DNA of 64,000 nt from Pontiellaceae bacterium B1224 (GCA_029432815.1 JAROBA010000021.1:1-64000), one strand, 5' to 3'; positions 17,028 through 27,127 are shown, counted from the first letter of the stretch. A program made the numbers and translations. The notes: a model not told the origin generated them from the letters alone.

Positions 17028-17074
17028 GACTCCTCCCGGAACATCTCTGCTCCGGGAGGTTGCATGTGGGATCC

Positions 17075-19870
17075 TTAGTTTCCGATTACCCGGTAGAATG
17101 TCTGCGGGTCGCCGGAGATCGTATTGGTCACACTCATGGGGCCGTCAACGCCGGGTATATCAACGATATCGGTCCAGTCGGGTGCAATAGCCAGATTATT
17201 ATCTGATTGCAGGGTATAGGTTGCGTATTTTGAACCCTCTGCCCATCCCAGAATCAGATCCGATCCTTCGATGCTATAAGTGAGCGTCCCGATTTCCGGG
17301 ATCACCGGAATAAACGTGACGGTCAGACTACCGGAGCTCAAGGGGTGAATCGCTCCGCCATAGACAGGATGACTCCTAAGTTCTGCACTGGTGTATGTGC
17401 CGATAGCAAGCTCAACACCCCAGAGGACGACTTTGTTTGCCGTCATATCATGGTCCAGCTGAATCTGTCCGCCCGCAGCAGAGTTGGTGGGATTGATTAC
17501 CACGGTAAGGTCTGCATTGGTGTTGACGTATTCAGCACCCGGCTGAAGGAATCCATTCACTCCTACAATGAAGCTGCCCTGAGCAAGGCCTTCGCCTTTG
17601 AGGTATCCCTTTTCGATATTCCAGGTTCCTGCGAAGGTATTCGATGGATTTGAGAAGGTAAAGCCGGTGGCTGTTTCTGCGCCTGCAGTAAAGCCGTTGC
17701 AGGTGATGGTAATGTTCGTGAACGACTCATCGGCCGTAATCAGCGAGGCCATCTCCAGTTTTCTGGTCGGTATCTCCGTATTACAGGTGATACCGCCTTC
17801 ACCGACCAATGCCAGGTCACCTGCAAAACCGGTGCCTGTGACGGCACGGATCTCGCAACCGGCATGCATGGTAAAGTTGGTGATGGTCGCATAGCCGGAG
17901 TGACGGGATTTGAGCCTTGCACCGTTCATCAGGGTGATGGATCTTCCGCCAAAGACCGGGCCTGCTACATTCGCGGAGCGGAAATCCAAGGCTCTATCAC
18001 AGATATAGTCAAATATATTGGTAGGAGCCAGACCGTTATCCCACGAGGTCGGGTCGTTCCATCCCAGTCCGGTGGGTTGCGACTTGGTCTGGAAAACAGG
18101 GGGTGCGACACCCACGGCAAGAACCGCAGTGTCCAACGTTTTGTTTCCGGAAAAAGCACCGCCGTTGCCGTTGGTATCTGTACCGAAGACCGGGTGCGCT
18201 TTCAGATCCGCACCGGAATAAAGTCCGGGGGCCAGAGTTTCTCCCCAGATGGTGGCCGAGCCGACAGTGACCGTCTGGTCGAGAATCATAGTTCCATCGC
18301 CAATGTTGGTATTGGAAGACATTTCGATGGTCAGGTCGGCGCCGAGGTTGAAGTAGGTCTCATCAAAGTCAAGGCGGCCCATGTCGGTTACCAGGAAGCT
18401 GCCGGAACCGAAACCAATGCCTTTGAGCATACCGGCCTCCACTTTCCACAGGCCGGTAAAGTCGGACTCCTTGGAGAAGATAAAGCCGCTGTTCGCTTTC
18501 ACGGCCGTATTACTGGTGGAATTCTCTTCCACATCGATAGCGATCGTGTCGATGCTGCTGTTGGACGTCGTGATAAACGATGCAATGGTCGATAGTGCGT
18601 TTGTGGCCAGGGCGCTGAAGGTTACCGTACCGGAACCGGTCAGGTCCAGCGTACCGTTCAGAGTGGCGGCACCGGTGGTGCCGCGCGTGATTTTACTGCC
18701 GCCGCCGAGCTTCAGACCGTCAACCGTGTAGGTGGCTGCACCCTGGAGGTTGAGGATGCCACCGTTTTCAATAGTCAGGTCATAGCCGCCGAAAATATCC
18801 GAAGCGACCGGTGTCTGCAGTACCCAGCCTGAGGTATCATTGGCGTAAAAGTATGCCTGGGATGGTGTTTCTGTGTTGGTCCAGTAGCCGGCATCATTCC
18901 AGTCTGTGCCTGCCGGCATGTCGGCGGTCAGGTACTGGGTTTCAGTTGGTAGCGGCGGTGGGCCGGACAGAACCGTCAGAGTGGCGTTATCCAGAGAGGC
19001 CGTATCAAATGCGTTGCTGTATACGGGATGAACTTTGAGTTCGGCGCCGGACCAGGTTTTGGCACCCATTTGCTCCAGGTTCACAAAGCACTCATCCATC
19101 GTGATATTCTGATCAAGCAGGATCATACCGCCGGGCTGGATGGTCAGGACTTCGCCGGTATAGTCGGCGTCCGGGTCCAGATAGGCGGTGGTATCAACAT
19201 AGAAGCTTCCGCCGTTACCCAAAAAACCTTTGAGCAGGCCATGCTGAACATTCCACAGACCGTCAAAAGAATTGGCAGGGTTGGTCAGGGTAAACCCGGA
19301 GCTCGTATACGCCGGTACGGTCGTGGGGGTCTGGTTCATGGCCAGGTCAATCGTATCGATTCCGGCATCAACCGTGACCGTAGCGCTGATGGTGGTCAGC
19401 CTGTTGGGTCCCTGTGAATCCAGTGTGGCCGTCCCCGTTCCCTTGAGGAATAACGCGCCGTCAATGATGGCCCCGTTGGCACCGCCGTTTGAAATTTTCC
19501 CGTCCCGGACACCGTCTGACCATACGCTCAGACTGTTGAACGTATAGGTACCCGTTCCCTTAAGGGTAATGAAGCCGCCGTTGGTGAGCGTCAGGGAATC
19601 ACCTCCGAACGTGTGGCTTTCAGAGCCACCGGGGGTCCTAGTGGTCCAGGCGGTTGTCCCGGTTCCGTTGTTGTCATTGGCGTTGACATAGTCGTTGCCT
19701 GCTGTCGGAGCATTGGTGTTTGACCAAAAGTCAGCATCCAACCAGCTCTTTCCCACAGACATGGACGCTGTTTGGTATATAGTTTGCGCCTGAGCACTCA
19801 GTCCTAGACTGAGGATGGCACTCCATGCGCTCAGACACAGAATGTGTTTGGTTGTTCGTGATTTCTTCAT
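17075..19870 (-). CDS. large secreted beta-repeat protein
   Basis: A secreted protein of 931 residues whose start at 19870 is set by AGGAG and a Sec signal ending near AQA-QT; an upstream in-frame ATG (19960) has no such support. It holds three repeats of about 280 residues. Each opens with a W-x-D/W-N-D...W motif (SWLDADFWSN, DWNDAGYWTN, GWNDPTSWDN), followed by GG(D/R)SLTL-type beta strands and a GxWNxxxGxLKG-like stretch. This is the autotransporter-associated beta-strand pattern, but no outer-membrane barrel is present. The C terminus has the module running from YTLQSDNNL to FYRVIGN, shared with several proteins here. It is transcribed alone from its own shared promoter block and ends in a strong terminator. 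A glycan-binding or surface-layer role is inferred. Confidence 0.7.
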   Translation of the reverse strand: MKKSRTTKHILCLSAWSAILSLGLSAQAQTIYQTASMSVGKSWLDADFWSNTNAPTAGNDYVNANDNNGTGTTAWTTRTPGGSESHTFGGDSLTLTNGGFITLKGTGTYTFNSLSVWSDGVRDGKISNGGANGAIIDGALFLKGTGTATLDSQGPNRLTTISATVTVDAGIDTIDLAMNQTPTTVPAYTSSGFTLTNPANSFDGLWNVQHGLLKGFLGNGGSFYVDTTAYLDPDADYTGEVLTIQPGGMILLDQNITMDECFVNLEQMGAKTWSGAELKVHPVYSNAFDTASLDNATLTVLSGPPPLPTETQYLTADMPAGTDWNDAGYWTNTETPSQAYFYANDTSGWVLQTPVASDIFGGYDLTIENGGILNLQGAATYTVDGLKLGGGSKITRGTTGAATLNGTLDLTGSGTVTFSALATNALSTIASFITTSNSSIDTIAIDVEENSTSNTAVKANSGFIFSKESDFTGLWKVEAGMLKGIGFGSGSFLVTDMGRLDFDETYFNLGADLTIEMSSNTNIGDGTMILDQTVTVGSATIWGETLAPGLYSGADLKAHPVFGTDTNGNGGAFSGNKTLDTAVLAVGVAPPVFQTKSQPTGLGWNDPTSWDNGLAPTNIFDYICDRALDFRSANVAGPVFGGRSITLMNGARLKSRHSGYATITNFTMHAGCEIRAVTGTGFAGDLALVGEGGITCNTEIPTRKLEMASLITADESFTNITITCNGFTAGAETATGFTFSNPSNTFAGTWNIEKGYLKGEGLAQGSFIVGVNGFLQPGAEYVNTNADLTVVINPTNSAAGGQIQLDHDMTANKVVLWGVELAIGTYTSAELRSHPVYGGAIHPLSSGSLTVTFIPVIPEIGTLTYSIEGSDLILGWAEGSKYATYTLQSDNNLAIAPDWTDIVDIPGVDGPMSVTNTISGDPQTFYRVIGN

Positions 19871-19955
19871 AACTGGCTCCTCGTGTAGTGTTTCCCTTTG
19901 TTTACACCGCGCTACCTTTGCATTAAGTACCGCGCTATTTTTTACAACTGTCTCC

Positions 19956-19998
19956 AACATATCAGGAAATGAAAGGGCGCATATCCTACGTTTAGAGG
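19956..19998 (-). promoter_or_regulatory. shared 43-bp promoter block of the beta-repeat gene
   Basis: On the minus strand: dyad CCTCTAAACGTAGG (19998-19985), ATA, 20 nt, then TATGTT (19961-19956). It faces away from the block at 20067-20109, so the 332-bp divergent intergenic region 19871-20202 holds two oppositely directed copies with a TTCCAANNNTTGGAA palindrome between them. Confidence 0.65.
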
Positions 19999-20009
19999 AG
20001 GGGGCTTAT

Positions 20010-20024
20010 TTCCAATCATTGGAA
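20010..20024. promoter_or_regulatory. palindrome TTCCAA-TCA-TTGGAA in the divergent region
   Basis: Perfect copy 11 bp upstream of the minus-strand dyad and about 43 bp upstream of the plus-strand dyad; it could influence both promoters. Confidence 0.65.
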
Positions 20025-20066
20025 GAAATGCCATATTTGCCCAAAATAGTGTGTTTTTCGGCATCT

Positions 20067-20109
20067 CCTCTATTTGAAGGATGTACAGGTTGCGAAGCGG
20101 TTATATATT
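20067..20109 (+). promoter_or_regulatory. shared 43-bp promoter block of the TonB-like/PA14/SHD1 gene
   Basis: Dyad CCTCTATTTGAAGG (20067-20080), ATG, 20 nt, then TATATT (20104-20109). The left half-site is identical to that at 51964. The leader to the ATG at 20203 is about 87 nt. Confidence 0.65.
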
Positions 20110-20202
20110 AAAACTGCTCGACAGCTGAATACACTCATTGATGAGGGCAGACGGTTTGCTGAATTCAAATGGCAGGAAAGACCGCGGTAAAGGGACGGGA
20201 CG

Positions 20203-22056
20203 ATGAAACGGAATTCTAAAAAAAGTAACAACATCGGGAAAGGGGCTCCGAGCGGAGTGGTCATCAGCCTGTTGGTGCACGCGGCAGCTTTTCTGCTGGC
20301 AGGCGTGCTGGTGGTGTTTAATGTAGTGAATAAGGAGGAAAAGAAATTTGTGCCTCCGAAACCGGTTGAACGACCGAAGATGAAACTGAAGAAACCGAAG
20401 GTGAAGGTGAAAAAAAACTCCAAGCCCAAATCTTCAGAACGAATCGTTACGAAGGTACAGAAGGCAAATATGCCGGAGATTTATCTGCCGGAAATGAGCG
20501 GTATTGGCGACGGAGTCGGTACCGGTGGTGGTTATGCCGGCTTTGATCTCATGCCGAATTTGGATGATATCGGTTTTCTGGGGAGTCCTCAGAGTATCGG
20601 CAGCGATCTGGAAGGTACGTTCTACGATTTTAACCGGCGGAGTGACGGAAGTACATACGGCATGGATACCGACGTTTTTATCACCGAGCTTGCGGCCTTC
20701 GTTAAAAGCGGCTGGAAAACAACCAAACTGGCACGGTATTACAAATCACCAAAAAAGCTGTATGCGACAACAATTGCCGTTCCGCCTATGCCGTCTCCAT
20801 TGGCACCTTCCGCATTTGGTGAACCGGACAATATGGATTTTTGCTGGATGGTGCATTACCGGGGAAAACTGGTCCACAAAGATGGAATCCGCTTCCGGTT
20901 TGTGGGGAACGGGGACGATATTCTCGTCGTCCGGGTGGATGGAAAAACGGTGCTGAACGGGAGTCGCGGCTGGGATCGTGATAACAGTCGGTGGGTGGAT
21001 TGTGCGGACTGGCAGCCAACTTCCGCCGATAATCGGAAATGGATCAAATGCCACGATTTTGCGGCGGTCGGTGATTTAATCGAATTGAAACCGGGCGTGC
21101 CGGTGGATATCGACATTATGTTTGCCGAAGTTCCCGGAGGGCAGTTCAATGCGTTTCTCTGTGTTATGGAAGAGGGCGTTAAATATGAAAATAATTCAAA
21201 GGGGGAGCCGATATTGCCCCTGTTTAAAACCGCCGCACTGCCCCGGTCGTTGCAGGATATGATCTATCGGGGTATGCCGGTTGGTGAAATATCAGTAACC
21301 AACGGCCCCGTTTTTAATGATTACGCTTCTGAGGTAACCGCACCGGTGGAAATTGTTCAAAAGCCCGATTGGGAGACCGACAAACCCGAGCCATGGCCCA
21401 CCGGTCTGCGCACCTGGCATTCTAACGACGGACAGCCTTTGGAAGCGGAATTCATAACGTCGATGGGCAATACCGTGGTGCTGAAAACAGCTCAGGGAAA
21501 ACAAAAGAAAATTCCGCTCGCCGATTTGTCAGAGGAAGATCGCCGATATGTCACGCTTTCCAATCCGCCGGATTTCAAGCTGGATCTGGGTAAGAAAATC
21601 CGGCAGCGGCGCCTGAAGTATGGTGCCGACGCGATTGGAATCAACGAATATACATTCACAACCAAAGTGAAACAGAGTTCTTCGGGGCAGTACGCGCATC
21701 CTTTAACGGTCGATACGTATGTGCTGGGGACTGAAATCGGGGCGAATCAATACATTCTGCTGGACCGTATGTCTTCCTCGTTTGTGCCTGCGGAAGTGGA
21801 GAATGGCGAGAATTTTGAATTTTCCGGGCGGACCATCGATCTGTTGGATTACGATGCCTATGAAATGCGCCGCGGCGATAAGTATGATGGATTTCTGATT
21901 ACGGTGACGGATGAGCGCGGAGAGATTATTGCCCATCGATCAACGCCCACCTGGATGTTTAAAAACCTGGAGAATCTGAAAGCTCTTCCTGTCGGGAGTT
22001 TCATGGATAATACCTGCACCCGGGTTTGGCCGACTCCGCTTCGAGCGAATCACTGA
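20203..22056 (+). CDS. TonB-like anchored protein with PA14-like and SHD1 domains
   Basis: Envelope protein of 617 residues. A single TM (about 20-42, GVVISLLVHAAAFLLAGVLVV) is followed by a Lys/Pro-rich stretch (50-85) like that of the proteins at 6051 and 34047, and a Gly-rich linker. The region around 165-330 resembles a PA14-type beta-barrel (DGIRFRFVGNGDDILVVRVDG). Residues about 403-447 (RTWHSNDGQPLEAEF to LSEEDRRYV) match the SHD1 fold seen in many PVC proteins. The C-terminal third (about 455-617) is not recognised. The shared N-terminal half with different C-terminal cargo suggests a modular family. PA14 domains bind glycans in other proteins, so substrate capture at the membrane is possible but unproven. 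Confidence 0.68.
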   Translation: MKRNSKKSNNIGKGAPSGVVISLLVHAAAFLLAGVLVVFNVVNKEEKKFVPPKPVERPKMKLKKPKVKVKKNSKPKSSERIVTKVQKANMPEIYLPEMSGIGDGVGTGGGYAGFDLMPNLDDIGFLGSPQSIGSDLEGTFYDFNRRSDGSTYGMDTDVFITELAAFVKSGWKTTKLARYYKSPKKLYATTIAVPPMPSPLAPSAFGEPDNMDFCWMVHYRGKLVHKDGIRFRFVGNGDDILVVRVDGKTVLNGSRGWDRDNSRWVDCADWQPTSADNRKWIKCHDFAAVGDLIELKPGVPVDIDIMFAEVPGGQFNAFLCVMEEGVKYENNSKGEPILPLFKTAALPRSLQDMIYRGMPVGEISVTNGPVFNDYASEVTAPVEIVQKPDWETDKPEPWPTGLRTWHSNDGQPLEAEFITSMGNTVVLKTAQGKQKKIPLADLSEEDRRYVTLSNPPDFKLDLGKKIRQRRLKYGADAIGINEYTFTTKVKQSSSGQYAHPLTVDTYVLGTEIGANQYILLDRMSSSFVPAEVENGENFEFSGRTIDLLDYDAYEMRRGDKYDGFLITVTDERGEIIAHRSTPTWMFKNLENLKALPVGSFMDNTCTRVWPTPLRANH

Positions 22057-22131
22057 TATGCCCTATGCGGGAAAGTTTTCATCAGCTGATGATTAGGAAA
22101 TAATTCCACGGTCTTTCCATTCAGCATTCCT

Positions 22132-22174
22132 CCTCTGTTTGAAGGATTTCGCAAAATTGAACGTGTGCTATATC
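22132..22174 (+). promoter_or_regulatory. shared 43-bp promoter block of the TIM-barrel/CBM operon
   Basis: Dyad CCTCTGTTTGAAGG (22132-22145), ATT, 20 nt, then TATATC (22169-22174) preceded by TGC (extended -10). It is the only one of the 13 boxes that does not end in T. Confidence 0.6.
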
Positions 22175-22235
22175 TTGTGAGTCAATCGGTCTCCTGCCTA
22201 AGGGCCGAATATTACGAATAAAGAGGAACGGATAG

Positions 22236-25200
22236 ATGACGATCAAACAACGAAGATGGATATATGCGCTTTGTATTGCCGCATGGACAGTGGTTCCCGG
22301 TTATGCAGCAACCATCTATCAGACCGCAGTTCATAATGTGGGGGAGAGCTGGGACACCGCTTCCAAGTGGTCCGATGGATTAGGTCCGGTTGCCGGTAAT
22401 GCTTATATCAATGAGTTGGGGGTAAACTCCCGAACCCCTTCAAGTGGCGGAACATTTGCCGGGGATTCCTTAACACTGCGGAATGCTTCCGCTCTTGTGC
22501 TAAAGCATGGAAGCACGGCCCTTTCAGTCGACCTGATCATGGAAAATGGTTCATCGGTTCAGAATGGAGGTGGTGGACTGGCCATGCTTGATGGAACGAT
22601 GACTGGATCCGGGGCGATCCGTATATACAACGACGGTTTTGCCAGCCGGTCCATTCAACTGGATGCACAAATCCTGCCTGGTAATACCATTTCAACCATC
22701 ATCATTGGAAAAAGCGGAGCAGCAGAAGATGGCACCGTTTTTGTGAATAATGCCGGGAATACTTTTTCCGGACTTTGGAATGTTGAAAACGGCCGTCTGG
22801 AAGGGATTGGTTTCGGCGAAGCCAGTTTTAATGTCGATGCCGCCGGCTTTCTTGATTTCAATACTGATTATTCAAATCCTGCCGGCTCATTAACGTGCAA
22901 TGGTGTGTTGCGGCTTGATCAGAATCTTACCTTCGGAACAGCCTCCATCGGCGGGATGGGTCTGGAAGCGGGCAGTTATTCCGCGAGTGATTTGATCAAT
23001 ACGGTTGGAGTTGATGCGGCGGTGCTGGAAGACGGACTTGCTTCCACTGGAACGCTCACAGTACTCAACACCACGGAGACGGCAAATTCAGAGCTTTCGT
23101 TTCATTCCAATGGAGAACCCGCCACGTTGGTGCTGAACGGAGTGGACCGTTTGTCTGCCAACTCCAGCGATGGATTTCATCTGCGCTACTTCGACGGCGA
23201 GAATTATTCCACCACCAAAATGGAAAACATAGTCACCGTCGGCGATACCCTGACCGTATCGGAGTCGGGCGGTTTCCCGCGTTTCACGATTCGGATCGAT
23301 GCATACGAGAAACATGTGTCGGTTCACTTGATCAATGTTGAAGGGATTCCCGATGATGAGCTGCGAGCCTATGGACTTTACCTGAAACTCTACAGCAACG
23401 CCTCGATCGGATTTAAGGACCTCGACGATGTGATTTATTCCACCGGGGCTGATCCGGTTTATTTCCGCTGGCAGCATCTGTGGGGGCAGACGCTGGATGG
23501 CAGACGCGGCGGCGTTGCGCTCTACGACGGCACGCTCGACGGCACGGCACTCGACAACTGCCTCGCATCCATCTGGGCCCATGAAGATCTGCCGCATCCG
23601 GCGGGGTTTACCAGCTGGACGGAAACAGATGTGCTGAACTGGGTGGAAAACTATCGGACCAATATCGTGGATCTCAATGAGGTGATTCTGGAGGCGGATA
23701 CCGAGGCGGAGCTCTACAGCCTGACCGATACCATTGTGTTTCCGAACAATGCGAAGCGCGTATACCTTCATTGCCAAACCTGGCGCGGTGAATACTGGCC
23801 CAAGTATAATGGACAGACCCATGTGAACACGGATGTGTTTCCCAATGGAGAGGCCGACCTGAAGGCCTATGCCGACTACCTTGCAGCAAAGGGGGTGAAG
23901 CTGCGGCTGCATATGGTGAGTTTCGGCATCGGAAAGCACGATCCGGACTATGTTGCGGGTGCCGTGGACCGCCGGTTGGCCAGCTGGGGACGCGGTACGC
24001 TGGAGAAAGCGGTGGACAGCTCCGAAAAGCGCCTGTTGTTCCGGCCGGAGCCCGGTACGGTTCCGCCGCTGTTGGGGCAGGGCATTGCCCATGCGCACGG
24101 CATCTCATATTATGACTATTTCCGGATCGGTGAGGAAATTGTGCAGGCCGGCCGGATCAGCCGCACGGAAGAGGATGTCTGGGTGCTTGAAAACTGCACG
24201 CGCGGTTATGAAGGAACAGATGCTTTTGCACACGGTGCCGATGTGGAGGCCGCTGGCCTCTACTGTTCCTATGGTCAGAACTATATTCCGGAATACGATC
24301 TCGGCCAGACCAACAGCCTGATGGAGGAAATGGTGCTGGAATATACCCGGATGGCAAACAGTCTCGAACTAGGACACATGCACTTCGACGGGCCGGAAAT
24401 CCATCGGATTGCTCCCTGGGTTGAGCGCGACCTTCTTGATTTTTACTATAGTCAGATGACCGTGCCGGCTTCCTCCTCGCGGGTCGGTAAAAGCATTGCC
24501 GCCAACTTTGAGCAGGACTTCAGTGGAATCCGCGATGACCTTTCGCTCAGCTACTTTGCGATGAATATTGATATCCGGACCGATGAACTGCACAACGATT
24601 TTCTGGCAACCAGCCGACTGGACACCCATTTCCATGTTCATGAGAGCATCATGGTTAACGGTCGCCGTGCGTTTTTCTCGGTACCGATGAGCGGGCGCGG
24701 AATTTCTGCATCCGTCATGAACAATCATGGTCTCTTTGATGAAATGAACCACCTGTTCGGGGATTGGATTAAACTGGCGCCGGTTTTGCATGACGACGAT
24801 GTCGCCTATGTTGACTCATTCATGTGGAAGAACGGCAACCATTATGAGAGTGAAGAGGTGCTGGTGCTCAGTACAAACGCGGCCGGCAAATATGTCTGGA
24901 CGCCGCATCACGTAATGGGCCGAACGAATGGCTCCGATGCGCCGTTCCTGATTGAACAGGAAAAAGGAACGCACGCCCGTAAACAGACCATCGCGGCCGG
25001 CACCACGTTGACGCTCAATAATCCTGAACCGGCTCAGGTGCTCAATTTCGTCATCCGTGTTGATCATGAAGGAAGCGCGTCGCTCATCAATCCAACGGTT
25101 TCGCTGGGGAGCGGCGGATCGCTGACGGTTACCGGCACCGTCGCTTCGGGGCAGTATCTGGAATATTACGGCGGCTCAACGGCACAGCTTTATGACAACA

Positions 25201-25367
25201 ACTGGAACCTGCTCGGCAATCTGCCGGCGGCCAACAGCTCCTTTTCGGTTTCCAGCGGAGCCAACACGGTAACGGTGAACAATGGCGGAAGTTCGACGCC
25301 GACGATCGAAACCCAGTTCATTGTGCTGGGCGCAGCGTATGTGCTTAAAACCAACGACAATCTTTAA
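22236..25367 (+). CDS. secreted TIM-barrel-like enzyme with N-terminal beta repeat; family not recognised
   Basis: A 1043-residue secreted protein with a Sec signal (1-24). Residues about 25-280 are one autotransporter-type beta repeat (ESWDTASKWSDG onward). About 285-410 is a beta-sandwich that recurs in the next gene (LVLNGVDRL...FTIRIDAYEKHV). About 410-870 looks like a catalytic TIM barrel: YLHCQTWRGEYWPKYNG, LRLHMVSFGIGKHDPDYV, ELGHMHFDGPEIH, with several acidic residues at strand ends. I cannot name the family. The C-terminal part is beta-rich and the protein stops at YVLKTNDNL, the opening of the C-terminal module seen whole in neighbours, so it seems truncated there. It lies 20 bp before the CBM-like gene, in one operon. 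A new glycoside hydrolase family is plausible. Confidence 0.65.
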   Translation: MTIKQRRWIYALCIAAWTVVPGYAATIYQTAVHNVGESWDTASKWSDGLGPVAGNAYINELGVNSRTPSSGGTFAGDSLTLRNASALVLKHGSTALSVDLIMENGSSVQNGGGGLAMLDGTMTGSGAIRIYNDGFASRSIQLDAQILPGNTISTIIIGKSGAAEDGTVFVNNAGNTFSGLWNVENGRLEGIGFGEASFNVDAAGFLDFNTDYSNPAGSLTCNGVLRLDQNLTFGTASIGGMGLEAGSYSASDLINTVGVDAAVLEDGLASTGTLTVLNTTETANSELSFHSNGEPATLVLNGVDRLSANSSDGFHLRYFDGENYSTTKMENIVTVGDTLTVSESGGFPRFTIRIDAYEKHVSVHLINVEGIPDDELRAYGLYLKLYSNASIGFKDLDDVIYSTGADPVYFRWQHLWGQTLDGRRGGVALYDGTLDGTALDNCLASIWAHEDLPHPAGFTSWTETDVLNWVENYRTNIVDLNEVILEADTEAELYSLTDTIVFPNNAKRVYLHCQTWRGEYWPKYNGQTHVNTDVFPNGEADLKAYADYLAAKGVKLRLHMVSFGIGKHDPDYVAGAVDRRLASWGRGTLEKAVDSSEKRLLFRPEPGTVPPLLGQGIAHAHGISYYDYFRIGEEIVQAGRISRTEEDVWVLENCTRGYEGTDAFAHGADVEAAGLYCSYGQNYIPEYDLGQTNSLMEEMVLEYTRMANSLELGHMHFDGPEIHRIAPWVERDLLDFYYSQMTVPASSSRVGKSIAANFEQDFSGIRDDLSLSYFAMNIDIRTDELHNDFLATSRLDTHFHVHESIMVNGRRAFFSVPMSGRGISASVMNNHGLFDEMNHLFGDWIKLAPVLHDDDVAYVDSFMWKNGNHYESEEVLVLSTNAAGKYVWTPHHVMGRTNGSDAPFLIEQEKGTHARKQTIAAGTTLTLNNPEPAQVLNFVIRVDHEGSASLINPTVSLGSGGSLTVTGTVASGQYLEYYGGSTAQLYDNNWNLLGNLPAANSSFSVSSGANTVTVNNGGSSTPTIETQFIVLGAAYVLKTNDNL

Positions 25368-25387
25368 GGCCTGGAAGAGGAATCAGA

Positions 25388-27127
25388 ATGACGATCACTA
25401 AAACCAAACCATTTTTGACTATAGCCTGCATAGGCGTGCTGCTTTCTGCGGCGAGCGCTTCGGCTGTGGGCCTTTATGAAGCGGAGGACGCGATCTTCTC
25501 ATCGGGCAGTGCTAAAACCCATGCCGATGCGTCCGGTGGGTGGTACCTCGATGGTAACGGAGGATTTAATATAACATGGTCCGTTAATGCTGAAGCCGGA
25601 GACCATGTTTTGGCTTTCGGTATTAAAGTGCCCAGCGGCGACCGCACCATGGGAGTTTTTGTGAATAATGCAAAAGTCGGAACCGTCAATACCGCTGCCC
25701 GGTCGTGGGAAGTGATGTCGGTTCAGGCAACCCTGGCTGCCGGGCTGAATACGATTGAGTTGAGGGATTCCGAAGGGACCGCTGAACTGGACGTGGATTT
25801 TATGTTTGTTTCCGAGGCGGGTGGTTCACTATTTGAAGCAGAAGATATGGTGCTCACTGGATATGCGGTTGAAACCAATAGCGCAGCTTCGGGCGGACAA
25901 TTAGTCAGGCTCGATGGCAATCAGGGGACGGCTGCCGACACGCTCTATACCATCGCCGGGGGCATGTATGATCTGACCATCAGCTATTTCGATGAAACAG
26001 ATGGTGAAGCGGCGTTCAAGGTCTATCTGAATGACCGGTTGATCGATTCCTGGCTGGCGGACCGACTGCTGGGCAGCTCGGAGCCGGCGGCAGTCAACCG
26101 GATGGAACGGACGGTTAAAAATGTTTCCCTCCGCGGGGGCGACACGCTGGAGATCTGCGGTTTTGCGAATGACGGGGAAGAGGCCCGTATCGATGGATAC
26201 AGCCTTCAGGCCGCGGCTGAACCCGCCGGGATTTCCATGGATTGGAATTCCGATGGGTCGATCGCCCATCTCATCCTCAACGGAACAGAGCATCTGGATG
26301 CCTCTGAAGCCTCCGGCGTCATCTTCCGCATTTTTGATGGGTATGGCATTGATACGCTTGAGCAGTATGCCGCTGAACAGACCGGCTCCATGGTTGAAAT
26401 TCATGAGGCGGACCTGGATTATGCCCGCTTCTATTTCCGTATGGATGAATACGATCATCACCTGGTTCTCCGCCTTATCGGCATGGATGGTGTGCCGCGT
26501 GATGACGCATCGTTGAACATTCGCCTGGAAATACCCTATACCACACTGCCGGGATACCAGTTGCTGGACGCTTCAGTCTCAGTGGATGTCTCCGGCGGCG
26601 TATTGGAGCTCGACTGGAACCAGCTGGCGCAGCGCGATCTGCTGGCCGGTGGACAGATTGCCCTTTATGCCGCCTCTGATGCGACGGCCGCCCTGGCGGA
26701 AATTGAACAGGTTCATACCGATAACGGTAATCTCGACGACTACTATGCGTGGATCGGCGGTTTTCCAATCATTGGAACCGATGCCGATCTCTTTGCTGAT
26801 CCGGATGGCGACGGCATCAATAACCTGACCGAGTATGCCATGGGCGGACTTCCAGCCCTTGGAAGCGATCCGGTCCGTCCGATGATTATCAATCAAGCTG
26901 ATGAGCTGGAGCTCTATTATAATCGGCGTCGCGATGCCGACGACCGGGGCCTGACTTATGCTTTGCTGCGCACGGATAACCTGGTTAAACCCGTGTGGTA
27001 TACCAATGGTGTTGCGGAAGCCGGTTCGCTGGTGCTGGATAGTGAATTTGAAAGCGTGACCAACCGTGTGGGTACCACGGACTCCGAAGCCGGTTTCTTC
27101 CAACTGGATGTAGATCTGGAAAGATAG
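25388..27127 (+). CDS. secreted protein with two CBM35/CBM6-like domains and beta-sandwich
   Basis: A 579-residue secreted protein (Sec signal 1-27). Two carbohydrate-binding-type beta-sandwiches lie at about 28-140 and 147-285 (GLYEAEDAIFSSGSAKTHAD, LFEAEDMVLTG...VRLDGNQG). A domain at about 290-425 is homologous to the beta-sandwich of the upstream protein (LILNGTEHLDA...FRMDEYDHHLVLRLIGMDG). The rest holds a Ca-binding-type DPDGDGINNLTEY segment and the C-terminal module (YALLRTDNL to GFFQLDVDLER). No catalytic barrel is visible. It looks like a non-catalytic partner that binds the same glycan as the upstream enzyme. AGAGGAA precedes the ATG. One perfect and one near-perfect TTCCAANNNTTGGAA palindrome lie in its 3' part. 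Confidence 0.7.
   Translation: MTITKTKPFLTIACIGVLLSAASASAVGLYEAEDAIFSSGSAKTHADASGGWYLDGNGGFNITWSVNAEAGDHVLAFGIKVPSGDRTMGVFVNNAKVGTVNTAARSWEVMSVQATLAAGLNTIELRDSEGTAELDVDFMFVSEAGGSLFEAEDMVLTGYAVETNSAASGGQLVRLDGNQGTAADTLYTIAGGMYDLTISYFDETDGEAAFKVYLNDRLIDSWLADRLLGSSEPAAVNRMERTVKNVSLRGGDTLEICGFANDGEEARIDGYSLQAAAEPAGISMDWNSDGSIAHLILNGTEHLDASEASGVIFRIFDGYGIDTLEQYAAEQTGSMVEIHEADLDYARFYFRMDEYDHHLVLRLIGMDGVPRDDASLNIRLEIPYTTLPGYQLLDASVSVDVSGGVLELDWNQLAQRDLLAGGQIALYAASDATAALAEIEQVHTDNGNLDDYYAWIGGFPIIGTDADLFADPDGDGINNLTEYAMGGLPALGSDPVRPMIINQADELELYYNRRRDADDRGLTYALLRTDNLVKPVWYTNGVAEAGSLVLDSEFESVTNRVGTTDSEAGFFQLDVDLER
26763..26777. repeat. intragenic palindrome TTCCAA-TCA-TTGGAA
   Basis: Perfect copy in coding sequence; a one-mismatch copy (TTCCAG-CCC-TTGGAA) follows at 26850-26864, 87 bp away. 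Confidence 0.75.

Noticed and set aside
22092-22115. Palindrome CATCAGCTGATG-type sequence after the gene at 20203 as a terminator
   Set aside because: The stem is short and AT-rich ends are not followed by a T run.
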